This document shows positions 35,993-43,364 of a stretch of 64,000 bases of DNA, piece after piece. Position 1 is the stretch's first letter. The number at the start of each line of letters is the position of its first letter. Source of the stretch: Sulfurimonas sp. HSL-3221 (GTDB lineage Bacteria; Campylobacterota; Campylobacteria; Campylobacterales; Sulfurimonadaceae); contig NZ_CP087998.1 in NCBI RefSeq assembly GCF_021044585.1, positions 930,001-994,000 on the forward strand, in the 5' to 3' direction. The position numbers were made by a program, and so were the translations under genes. The notes beneath the pieces were generated by a model. The model worked only from the letters and a program-made list of their open reading frames with translations, had not been told where the DNA came from and did no database searches.

Positions 35993-37933
35993 TCAGTTTG
36001 AAAATTTTTCCCGAATGGTGTCGGCGATTTCCACCGGCGTTTTCAACTGTGCGAAACAGCTCTGCGTGCCGCAGAGCATATAGTTTTTGTTATGGGTGGC
36101 TTTGACGCGAACGTAGGGGTAGGTAACCTCGGCCAGGGACGGCGCGGCCATAGCCAGTTTGTCGGCATTGGCTTTGACAAGCAGGTCTTCGAAGCGGTAG
36201 CGGATCGCCTGGTTGAAGAGGTGGGGGTAGCTGATGGGTGCTTTCACCAGTTTGGCGGAATAATACTGCAGGGTTGTGAAGGCGAACTGCCGGTAGCTGT
36301 CATCCTGGAGCATGCCGAGGCTCAGCAGCAGATCGACGATCACGCCGATGGAACCGGGGTAGAGCGCGTCTGCCGGGTCCGCCTCCGTCGTGAACGCCCC
36401 GCGACTCAAATACCAGCGCCCGTTCTCATAGAACTCTTCCAGCGCGAAGTCGGCCATCCGCTGCGCCTGCATGAGCCAGACGTTGTCGTAGGTCGCTTCA
36501 TACGCTTTGATAAACGCGGTGCCGAGGTAGGCGTAATCTTCCAAAAAGGCGCCGACCTTCGGGCTGCTGTGAATGAGCCCCGAGTGAAAGAGCGCTCCCT
36601 GGGGCATCACGAAATCCATAAGCGCCTCCAGCGCATCGATGGCCTTTTGCGTGTAGCTGGAGTCGGATTTCCCCAGCTCGAAGAGGCCGCGGATCATCAT
36701 CGCGCTCCACGAGGTCTGCACCTTTTTGTCGATAAAGGGGTATTCGCGCGCTTCTCTCAGGGAGAGCAATACTTCCCGTACGGCGTCGAACCACTCCGGG
36801 CGGTCACCGGGCGCCTCGAGCCAGACGATATTGCGGCCCATGAAATTGCCCTCCGGCGTCACATGCAATGTGGCGAGGATCGTTTCCGTATCGTCTGCGC
36901 TGAAACCGTGTTCGAGCAGTGCGGTTTTGGCCGTGTCGTAGTCAAAAGTGTAGTAGATGCCCTGTGCGCCTTCGGTGTCGGCATCGATGGCGGAGTAGAA
37001 GAGGCCGTCTTCCTGCATTTTCCCGGTCATAAAGTCGGCGATCTCTATGGCTATTAGGGAATAGCTCGCGTCATTCAACATACGTCCGGCACGGGCGTAG
37101 AGCTCGCAGTGCAGCCCGTTGTCGAAGGTCATCTTCTCAAAACGGGGTATGAGCCAATCTACATCGGTGCTGTAGCGGCAGAAGCCGCCGTCGATGAGGT
37201 CGTACATGCCGCCCCGGTGCATCGTGCTGAGCGTCTGCGTCAGCATCTTCTCGGCATAGGGATTGTTCTGCAGCAGCACGATGTCCAGCAGCGCGTTAAG
37301 GGTGTAGATCTGGGGGAATTTCAGATCATTCGAAAAGCCGCCGCTGTTTGGCTCGAAAATGCGCAGCGCCTGTTTGACGAAGCGCTGGATCAAGGTGGCA
37401 TTGAGCTGTTTGACCTCGATGGCTTGCGAGGCAGGTTTGTCCAGATAGGCCTGAATCTCGTCTGCACTTTTGAACAGGCTTTTATCTTTTTGCGCCACTT
37501 TGGTCGCAATCAGTTTGGAGAGCTCCGTGAAACCGATCTTCTCTCCGCGGGAATTCGGCGTGATGTAGGTCCCCGCGAAAATGGGCCGCTTGTCCGGAGT
37601 ACAGAAGACGGAAGTGGGCCATCCGCTCGGTTTGCGGTTCAGCAGGTGGTGTACCTCCTGGTAGTATTTGTCGATATCCGGGCGCTCTTCGCGGTCAACT
37701 TTGATGCAGATATAGTGTTCGTTCAGGATCGCGGCGATCTTTTCATTGCTGAACACATCGCGCTCCATGGCGTGGCACCAGTGGCAGGTGCTGTAGCCGA
37801 CCGAGATGAAAAGGGGGCGATCTTCCGTACGGGCGCGTTCGAACGCTTCGTCGCACCAGGGGTACCAGTCGATGGGGTTGTCTTTGTGTTGCTGCAGATA
37901 GGGCGAGTCTTCGAGTTCGAGTCTGTTGGGCAT
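35993..37933 (-). CDS. DUF255 thioredoxin-domain protein (YyaL/SSP411 family)
   Basis: The 646-residue protein has the N-terminal thioredoxin-like domain with SVGYSTCHWCHAM (CxxC-H motif, about residue 46-58) and a long alpha/alpha toroid similar to glycoside hydrolases (N-acylglucosamine 2-epimerase like) in the remaining 500 residues. Length is slightly short for the family (about 670-700). Function is unproven; a role in redox-linked protein or sugar modification has been suggested. Confidence 0.9.
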   Translation of the reverse strand: MPNRLELEDSPYLQQHKDNPIDWYPWCDEAFERARTEDRPLFISVGYSTCHWCHAMERDVFSNEKIAAILNEHYICIKVDREERPDIDKYYQEVHHLLNRKPSGWPTSVFCTPDKRPIFAGTYITPNSRGEKIGFTELSKLIATKVAQKDKSLFKSADEIQAYLDKPASQAIEVKQLNATLIQRFVKQALRIFEPNSGGFSNDLKFPQIYTLNALLDIVLLQNNPYAEKMLTQTLSTMHRGGMYDLIDGGFCRYSTDVDWLIPRFEKMTFDNGLHCELYARAGRMLNDASYSLIAIEIADFMTGKMQEDGLFYSAIDADTEGAQGIYYTFDYDTAKTALLEHGFSADDTETILATLHVTPEGNFMGRNIVWLEAPGDRPEWFDAVREVLLSLREAREYPFIDKKVQTSWSAMMIRGLFELGKSDSSYTQKAIDALEALMDFVMPQGALFHSGLIHSSPKVGAFLEDYAYLGTAFIKAYEATYDNVWLMQAQRMADFALEEFYENGRWYLSRGAFTTEADPADALYPGSIGVIVDLLLSLGMLQDDSYRQFAFTTLQYYSAKLVKAPISYPHLFNQAIRYRFEDLLVKANADKLAMAAPSLAEVTYPYVRVKATHNKNYMLCGTQSCFAQLKTPVEIADTIREKFSN

Positions 37934-38082
37934 GGGTTTCCGATCTGTTTTGGAAAGGACTTTAACAAACGAATCTATGTTTACGCCGCGCGTATTGCGT
38001 AGTTAGCGATAGTCCTTTACTTATGTTCGATGTGCAAGATTCGCTCTTTTGGTCTCGAATGGGGTATTAAACGCCCCCTTAA

Positions 38083-38403
38083 TTAGTGCGATAGATGATG
38101 TTTTTCGATGATCTCGGTAAAGGCCGCCTGGAGCACTGCTTCGTCCGGGAGCTCGCCACGCGCTGCTTTGCCCCGAAGATCGTAGAGCTCAAAAAGACGT
38201 GCAACATCCTCTTGGGCAAGTTCGAAGCCTTTTGCTTCTATTGACCGCAGGAGTCCTTCGCTGACAGCAATTTGGTGTTCTTTATGTGCCACTGTCCATG
38301 CCTCACCCATGTACCAGTAGACCACCATGTCAGTGACCGGATAATGTCCTTTTTTAATGTAGGTGTAGTCGTTAAAATATCGTTCCAGTCTATCCAATTG
38401 CAT
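38083..38403 (-). CDS. Small protein of unknown function
   Basis: The 106-residue product begins MQLDRLERYFNDYTYI. Two ATG codons are possible; the second (38403) is chosen because AGGAGG directly abuts the first and is six bases before the second. It has a central aromatic stretch (DMVVYWYMGEAWTVAHKEH) and a charged helical tail. No family was recognised. Confidence 0.55.
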   Translation of the reverse strand: MQLDRLERYFNDYTYIKKGHYPVTDMVVYWYMGEAWTVAHKEHQIAVSEGLLRSIEAKGFELAQEDVARLFELYDLRGKAARGELPDEAVLQAAFTEIIEKHHLSH

Positions 38404-38497
38404 CTGCATCCTCCTGGTTCACATAACAGGAGGTGTGCAAAAGTCGGTCCCGACTGCTTTGTTGGCAACGAACTGCACCATGACTGTAGGCGTGATA

Positions 38498-38932
38498 TTA
38501 GACGATGTATTTCCCGGTCCACTTGTGGAGCTCTTCCACGCTCATCGCCCTGGACCTGCGGTTGATCTCATACCCGTTTTTAAAGAGAATGAGCGTCGGG
38601 ACGGAGCGGACGTTATAACGCGCTGCAAGTAAATGTTGCGTATCGGTATCGACTTTGAGGAAACGGGCCTTCATCGGCAGGGCTGCGGCCGCTTCTTCGA
38701 ATGCCGGGGCCATCGTGCGGCAGGGGCCGCACCAGGGCGCCCAGAAATCGACTATTACCACGATGTCGCTGTTCCAGACATGTTTTATAAATGCCGCTTC
38801 ATCCACGCCGACCGGTTTCGTCTCCAGCAGCGAAGCCTTGCAGTGCGTGCAGTCGGCTTCGCTGTAATGCTCCTGTACGGGAATGGTGTTGATCTCACCG
38901 CAATGGGGACAGACCATTTTTTGTGTATCCAT
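38498..38932 (-). CDS. trxC: Thioredoxin 2 with N-terminal zinc finger
   Basis: The 144-residue protein carries the TrxC zinc finger (CPHC at 8-11 and CTHC at 28-31) followed by a thioredoxin domain with active site WCGPC at 67-71 and cis-proline in SVPTLILF. The longer frame to 38980 adds basic residues with no homology, so the ATG at 38932 was chosen. TrxC works in oxidative-stress reduction. It adjoins the distal end of the integron array but has the high GC of the host and no attC of its own. Confidence 0.9.
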   Translation of the reverse strand: MDTQKMVCPHCGEINTIPVQEHYSEADCTHCKASLLETKPVGVDEAAFIKHVWNSDIVVIVDFWAPWCGPCRTMAPAFEEAAAALPMKARFLKVDTDTQHLLAARYNVRSVPTLILFKNGYEINRRSRAMSVEELHKWTGKYIV

Positions 38933-39049
38933 GACGCTATGCCTTCTGTGTCTCGATCTCTTTCTGCTTCTCCCATGCAAGTTTCAAACTATGAAAGATG
39001 AAACAGTACATCGTAGACCGCCAAGGCTTTGTCTTTGAACACAAGAGAT

Positions 39050-39121
39050 AAATAACGTTGAAAATGACCAATCAAAATGCCGCTTGCGGGTTTTTGATTG
39101 GTCTCCTCTGATTTGTTATCA
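39050..39121 (-). repeat. attC site of cassette 5 (MazEF cassette)
   Basis: R'' box TGATAAC (minus strand of 39115-39121) matches the cassette start GTTATCA at 39773-39767. The inner hairpin CAATCAAAAACCCGC/GCGGCATTTTGATTG is imperfect (G-T changes near the tip). The outer core on the distal side is GTTATTT (39056-39050), followed by host DNA; no sixth attC with AAATAAC was confirmed. Confidence 0.9.
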
Positions 39122-39122
39122 C

Positions 39123-39449
39123 TTAGTATTCAAACATTTTCACCAACACATTTGATATGTTCTTTGACACTTTTTCGTCGACGTCGCCGATTTTTTTTAT
39201 CAATCTTGTTTTGTCGACGGTTCTGATCTGATCCAGCAGCACCAGCCCGTTTTTGTTCTCAAATTTTATCTTCGGCCTGAAGATAAAATCGAATCCTTTG
39301 CTGGTCATGGGAGCGACGATAACGGTTTTGAGGACATTCAGCTCGTTGGGAGAAATGACGATGCAGGGGCGTGTTTTTTGGATTTCAGATCCGACCGTGG
39401 GATTCAATTTGACCAGGTATATCTCGAATCTTTTAATATCGGCTACCAT
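39123..39449 (-). CDS. MazF/PemK-type toxin, mRNA interferase
   Basis: The 108-residue protein has the PemK/MazF fold: RFEIYLVKLNPTVGSEIQKTRPCIVIS near the N-terminus, IVAPMTSK in the middle, and LLDQIRTVDKTRLIKKIG. This family cleaves RNA. It overlaps the antitoxin gene by 7 bp, in the same cassette, and its stop lies next to the attC. Toxin-antitoxin cassettes stabilise integron arrays. Confidence 0.9.
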   Translation of the reverse strand: MVADIKRFEIYLVKLNPTVGSEIQKTRPCIVISPNELNVLKTVIVAPMTSKGFDFIFRPKIKFENKNGLVLLDQIRTVDKTRLIKKIGDVDEKVSKNISNVLVKMFEY

Positions 39450-39703
39450 TCGTAGTCATCCAGATCGCTGTCATCGAGAAGATCTTCCAGGAACGCTTCG
39501 TCTGTTTTGCCTTTATTGGCCGCCAGAACGGTTTTGATGTTTTCGTCCCATGTCTCTCTCCCGGTATTGTTAACCGGTTTGATCAATAAGCCGCTTTCCA
39601 GAACTTCAAACTCCAGATTTACGTTTTCCAGATGCGCTTGCTTGATGATCGCTTTTGGAAGTCTGATACCTTGCGAATTTCCGATTTTAATTAAAGATGC
39701 CAT
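39443..39703 (-). CDS. MazE-type antitoxin, AbrB-like
   Basis: The 86-residue protein starts with an AbrB swapped-hairpin DNA-binding domain (IKIGNSQGIRLPKAIIKQA) and ends in an acidic tail (EAFLEDLLDDSDLDDYEW) that should bind the toxin. It precedes the toxin, and the two genes overlap by 7 bp. AAGGAG is present in front of the ATG, so the pair can be translated on its own. Upstream DNA up to the core at 39767 is AT-rich and may hold a promoter. Confidence 0.9.
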   Translation of the reverse strand: MASLIKIGNSQGIRLPKAIIKQAHLENVNLEFEVLESGLLIKPVNNTGRETWDENIKTVLAANKGKTDEAFLEDLLDDSDLDDYEW

Positions 39704-39766
39704 ATCGAACTCCTTCTATTTTCGTAATTATATTGTAATTACACAATGGCGTCAATTGGAGATGAG

Positions 39767-39838
39767 TGATAACGTTTAAAATGAGCAATCAAAAAGCCGC
39801 CCGCGGGTTTTTGATTGGTCTCCTTTGGTTTGTTAGTG
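39767..39838 (-). repeat. attC site of cassette 4
   Basis: R'' box CACTAAC (minus strand of 39832-39838) matches the cassette start GTTAGTG at 40410-40404. The inner stem CAATCAAAAACCCGC/GCGGCTTTTTGATTG has one mismatched region at the tip. The stop codon of the cassette gene (39833-39835) lies inside the R'' box. Confidence 0.93.
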
Positions 39839-40306
39839 CTTTTGAAATTCATTGTTTCTAATTCTTCTATCGATTTCACGTTCAACCGCTCCAATTGCAT
39901 AATTTTTATTTCCACCCTGAATCGTACCTACAATTTTATGCCCGCAATTTTCACAAATAAAGTTAGTCTGATTAGTTTCAAATAATGAACGGCGACGAGT
40001 CGGTTCATTGTAAACAAGAGTAGCATCACAATTAGGACAATAGCACCAAAGATTAGATATTTGATTTCCTACCCAGTCCCATCGCCAGACAAGTCCGTAT
40101 ATACTGTCTTCAGTATATGATTTATATTCTGGAATAGTAGCTTCACCTTTAAATGCTAGAAAAATATTTATTAGGCCGATAAATGCAAAAATAAAAATGA
40201 GTAACCATATCCAGCCAGGCAGTGCATAAGTTGCGTTGAGTGCATTCCAGCACCATAAAATACCAGACCATATCCAAGAGAAAAAACTAATTGCGTACTC
40301 ACGCAA
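39833..40306 (-). CDS. Membrane protein with C-terminal zinc ribbon, integron cassette gene
   Basis: The 157-residue product from a TTG codon at 40306 has two membrane helices and a ribbon with CPNC and CENC cysteine pairs (about residues 90 and 119). TTG has no ribosome site. The open frame continues upstream to about 40401 without ATG, GTG or TTG and encodes another hydrophobic stretch (NGVIASTIAGIIILVI). AAAGG occurs at 40399-40395, seven bases before an ATC codon, so a non-standard start is possible. Function unknown. Confidence 0.65.
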   Translation of the reverse strand: MREYAISFFSWIWSGILWCWNALNATYALPGWIWLLIFIFAFIGLINIFLAFKGEATIPEYKSYTEDSIYGLVWRWDWVGNQISNLWCYCPNCDATLVYNEPTRRRSLFETNQTNFICENCGHKIVGTIQGGNKNYAIGAVEREIDRRIRNNEFQKH

Positions 40307-40403
40307 CTTTGGAATGACTAAAATAATAATGCCAGCAATGGTCGATGCAATTACCCCATTTCTGATCGATTTATATGAACTTTCGATTCTAATTCCTTTA
40401 TTA

Positions 40404-40475
40404 CACTAACGTTTAAAATGAGCAATCAAAAAACCGACCGCGGGTTTTTGATTGGTCTCCTGTGACTTGTTATGC
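40404..40475 (-). repeat. attC site of cassette 3
   Basis: R'' box GCATAAC (minus strand of 40469-40475) matches the cassette start GTTATGC at 40951-40945. The core hairpin is CAATCAAAAACCCGC with GCGGTTTTTTGATTG-type pairing plus a GTC interruption. The stop codon of the cassette gene (40470-40472) is inside the R'' box, as in cassette 4. Confidence 0.93.
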
Positions 40476-40931
40476 ATACGTATATTTGTCACCAATGAAT
40501 GACTCGGTATCCGACCAAGCCATGTATTCTTTTTCAAGCTTTCCAAATTCATGGAATAACTTCCCCAGCCTGTTAATAGCAGCGGCCTCCGTTTGAATAC
40601 AGAACTCTACGATTTCTTTATATGGCAATTCACGATTATTGCAAAATCTGATTTGAATTGCAGTGCTGCCACTCGAATCAGTTGTAAAAACTCTAAATCT
40701 AAAATAATAAGAAAAACGATCTTCAGGTTTTTCGGAGCCTATCTCATACAAAAACACATCACTGCCATGTCTGGGGAAATGCTCTAAATGTTCTGCAATC
40801 TTTATCAAAGAGTCTGCATTATCGTAATACTCAAAACATGAAGAAATATTTCCATTCGACACATCCCATACAAGCTGAATATGATGCGGTTCTTCGTAAG
40901 GAATTCTTTCAAGTCTAATGTAATTACTCAT
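40470..40931 (-). CDS. Unknown integron cassette protein
   Basis: The 153-residue product begins MSNYIRLERIPYEEP; an ATG 39 bp upstream lies in the attC and was rejected. It is a soluble, acidic and aromatic-rich protein (HIQLVWDVSNGNISSCFEYYDNAD) with no recognised domain. The only nearby ribosome-like site is AAAGAG. The stop codon is shared with the attC. Function unknown. Confidence 0.6.
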   Translation of the reverse strand: MSNYIRLERIPYEEPHHIQLVWDVSNGNISSCFEYYDNADSLIKIAEHLEHFPRHGSDVFLYEIGSEKPEDRFSYYFRFRVFTTDSSGSTAIQIRFCNNRELPYKEIVEFCIQTEAAAINRLGKLFHEFGKLEKEYMAWSDTESFIGDKYTYA

Positions 40932-40944
40932 ATTTTCTCTTTTT

Positions 40945-41016
40945 GCATAACGTTTGAAATGAGCAATCAAAAAGCCGCCCGCGGGTTTTTGATTGGTCTC
41001 CTCTGATTTGTTATCT
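40945..41016 (-). repeat. attC site of cassette 2
   Basis: R'' box AGATAAC (minus strand of 41010-41016) matches the cassette start GTTATCT at 41954-41948. The inner hairpin CAATCAAAAACCCGC/GCGGCTTTTTGATTG forms most of the long stem. Nearly the same sequence as attC4 and attC1 except in the boxes, so the array's attC sites are homogeneous. Confidence 0.93.
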
Positions 41017-41024
41017 TATGACGA

Positions 41025-41561
41025 TTATCCATTACTTGTGAGATTGTCTTCATCAGATGATTTTCTTTCAGGATTTAGCTGTACAGAAAAGAAGGAAATC
41101 GAACCGCCAAACCCAAGTTTATGTTCATATGTAAAGTCTATTTCCCCGTGTAAATCATCCAGATTGGTTATTGGGAAGATCAGCTCTGCCTTTTGGTTTG
41201 GTCCGATTTTATAGTTGCCAACATACCGAACAGTCTCTGCATTGAATTTTTTTACGTATTCTTTTGTTTCAGCGTCATCGCTATCTTCAAATGCCATTGC
41301 TTCTTGATGAAAGCCATTAGGAGCAGATAATCCCAAACTGTCATGCACATCTCTGGATACTTTGATGCCTGTAATAACAGTGTCATGTTCATTGTTTTGA
41401 ATTTGAATAGTCAATTGATTGGCTTGTATTGGTAACTTTAGAGTTCCGGAAACCTTTTTGCCTGAATTTGATGTTGCTATGACAATGGGCTTGTTTTGAA
41501 TGACGAAGTGCCAAATAAAGTATCCAACCAGGACTAATAAAATAATTCCGACATATTTCAT
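41025..41561 (-). CDS. Membrane-anchored unknown cassette protein
   Basis: The 178-residue protein has one N-terminal membrane helix (VGIILLVLVGYFIWHFVI) and an extracytoplasmic beta-rich domain. It is the second gene of a two-gene cassette, 11 bp after the 41573 gene. No domain was recognised. Confidence 0.65.
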   Translation of the reverse strand: MKYVGIILLVLVGYFIWHFVIQNKPIVIATSNSGKKVSGTLKLPIQANQLTIQIQNNEHDTVITGIKVSRDVHDSLGLSAPNGFHQEAMAFEDSDDAETKEYVKKFNAETVRYVGNYKIGPNQKAELIFPITNLDDLHGEIDFTYEHKLGFGGSISFFSVQLNPERKSSDEDNLTSNG

Positions 41562-41572
41562 AATTCGATTTC

Positions 41573-41932
41573 CTATTTCGTTCTTAGGGCTGCAAGTTTG
41601 ACACGCATATCTTCATCCGGCTCTTTGTTCGGTTTATATCCAATAGACTGTAATACATTTGGAAAAATTGCTTTGTAGGACTCTGAAGCAAAAACTCTAT
41701 CTCTAAGAATGGTAGATTCCAAACCATCCAGGAGCTTGTTTTTCAGATATGTCATATCTTCACCTCTGCGCACAAGTTCCTCGATTGATTTGAACCAAAA
41801 CCTGTATTGATTCTCATCTTCCAGTGTTTCATACAATTTTTCTGTTGGCACATTTTTCAGGCTTTCGAATTTTTTGGCCAAAAAATAAAGTGCAGTTAGT
41901 ACAACCACAATACCTATTCCCCATTCAAGCAT
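41573..41932 (-). CDS. Membrane-anchored unknown cassette protein
   Basis: The 119-residue protein has one membrane helix (WGIGIVVVLTALYFLAKKF) and a soluble charged domain (KLYETLEDENQYRFWFKSIEELVRRGEDMTYL). It is the first gene of the two-gene cassette and starts 16 bp from the attC core. No domain was recognised; it may form a pair with the 41025 protein since both have one anchor. Confidence 0.65.
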   Translation of the reverse strand: MLEWGIGIVVVLTALYFLAKKFESLKNVPTEKLYETLEDENQYRFWFKSIEELVRRGEDMTYLKNKLLDGLESTILRDRVFASESYKAIFPNVLQSIGYKPNKEPDEDMRVKLAALRTK

Positions 41933-41947
41933 TCATACTCCTTTTTA

Positions 41948-42019
41948 AGATAACGTTTAAAATGAGCAATCAAAAACCCGCTCGCGGGTTTTTGATTGGT
42001 CTCCACTGATTTGTTAGAA
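41948..42019 (-). repeat. attC site of cassette 1
   Basis: R'' box TTCTAAC (minus strand of 42013-42019) matches the cassette start GTTAGAA at 43110-43104, next to attI. The inner hairpin CAATCAAAAACCCGC/GCGGGTTTTTGATTG is a perfect 15-bp stem with a two-base loop, the best in the array. Confidence 0.95.
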
Positions 42020-42050
42020 GTTTTCTTATGTCCAAAGTGGATTTGGGATT

Positions 42051-43085
42051 TCATTTTAGAGACTCGATAATTTTTTTGTTTTTGCTCACACTGTCAATTA
42101 AATCAAGCTTGATTTCAGGCCATTTTGCAAAGGATACATAGACGAAAGTGTCTGCGATTAAATCTATGAGGAAATCGTGTTCTTTTGTAAGAATGTCTTT
42201 TTGAGTATTTACATATTGGATATTATCGATATATTCTTCTTCGCCATGCTTGAACTTAATTTCAAAGTTTTTAGCATCATTTTCAGTGGCAATAGCATTG
42301 AGTTCTCTATAGTACATTCTATTCTTCTTGTCCATCTTGTTACAGATATTTTTCTCATCTTCTTTAGAATATGTTTTATCAGATAGATAATCTGAAATTG
42401 TATTGACTGCCTTGTTTAATGTTGCGTTGTTCTCTGGCACCATTGCATGTATGAGTTTTCCAATGGAAACGTTTGATACTACTTTTTCTTTACAAAGTCC
42501 ATACATGACATTTCTTTCAGCTTCTAAAATTGGAGGAAAATCATTTGTATCGAGCAATAAATTACTTTTTAGAAAACTGTATAGGTCTTTTTTCTCTTCT
42601 TTAGAGTAAATATTATGTTGTAAACTCTCATACAAACTCTGGCGCACTATGTTTCCAACAACAAATCTAGTGATTAGTGACAAAGTATTCAAATCCTTTG
42701 TTGCATACTCTTTTACATCCGTCAAAATCGCTTTATAGATAACTAAAGACGTTTTTGTTTTTCCTATATGTTCTAAATATTTTGCGTATGCCAAAGCATA
42801 ATAAACATCAGGTCGCGTCAAATGTGCTTTTTGCAATTGGCTGATGTCTTTTTTTTGAGACTTTTGTATGTAAGGTTCTCTGACAGTATTAAAAAATGAC
42901 TTTTCGAAACGCTTTCCATCATTTTCAAAGAAACTTCTTAGTGGTTTCTTGGCTTCTAACCATCCTTGCTCGGCTACCATTTTTATATTAGCGATTTCGA
43001 TATAAGTCGGCACATCAAGATTATTGGTATTTGCGAATAATATACTTATAAGCGAGCAGATGATTATGATGAATTTCAAAAGCAT
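42051..43085 (-). CDS. Exported unknown protein, first integron cassette
   Basis: The 344-residue protein has a signal peptide (LLKFIIIICSLISILFANT) and a helical, lysine-rich body with TPR-like spacing (DVYYALAYAKYLEHIGKTKTSLVIYKAIL). It is the cassette nearest attI, so in a working integron it would be the latest to insert and the best expressed. Base composition is very AT-rich. No family was recognised. Confidence 0.65.
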   Translation of the reverse strand: MLLKFIIIICSLISILFANTNNLDVPTYIEIANIKMVAEQGWLEAKKPLRSFFENDGKRFEKSFFNTVREPYIQKSQKKDISQLQKAHLTRPDVYYALAYAKYLEHIGKTKTSLVIYKAILTDVKEYATKDLNTLSLITRFVVGNIVRQSLYESLQHNIYSKEEKKDLYSFLKSNLLLDTNDFPPILEAERNVMYGLCKEKVVSNVSIGKLIHAMVPENNATLNKAVNTISDYLSDKTYSKEDEKNICNKMDKKNRMYYRELNAIATENDAKNFEIKFKHGEEEYIDNIQYVNTQKDILTKEHDFLIDLIADTFVYVSFAKWPEIKLDLIDSVSKNKKIIESLK

Positions 43086-43103
43086 TCCTTGATATAACTT
43101 TTC

Positions 43104-43190
43104 TTCTAACTATTTATTCATTTCCAAACTGTATCAAATCGCTTGAATACCTATAGATACCCGGAAACTAAGAGTGTCCGGGTATTGGAT
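43104..43190 (-). other. attI recombination site region
   Basis: The first cassette core GTTAGAA ends at 43110, so the attI crossover lies there. Upstream, on the minus strand, an exact dyad ATACCCGG/CCGGGTAT (43157-43164, 43178-43185) and repeated GTGTCCG words at 43173-43180 and 43297-43304 could be integrase-binding or promoter control elements. The boundary at 43190 is approximate. Confidence 0.6.
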
Positions 43191-43364
43191 ATTTAATCGC
43201 AATATTAAACAAATTGAAATATATCTGTTAATACTACGCTTTTTTTCTTAAAATTATTTCTGTTTGAACGTCCTCGGTATTTTGATATTCGGACGAAGTG
43301 TCCGCATATCATTGAAATATGTGCTTATTGGACACTATGTCCTGTGTATTGAAGGATGGCAATT

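Noticed and set aside
39050-42019. CRISPR array, because of regularly recurring repeats
   Set aside because: The spacing (about 570-1070 bp) and the genes between the repeats exclude CRISPR; the box pairing shows attC.
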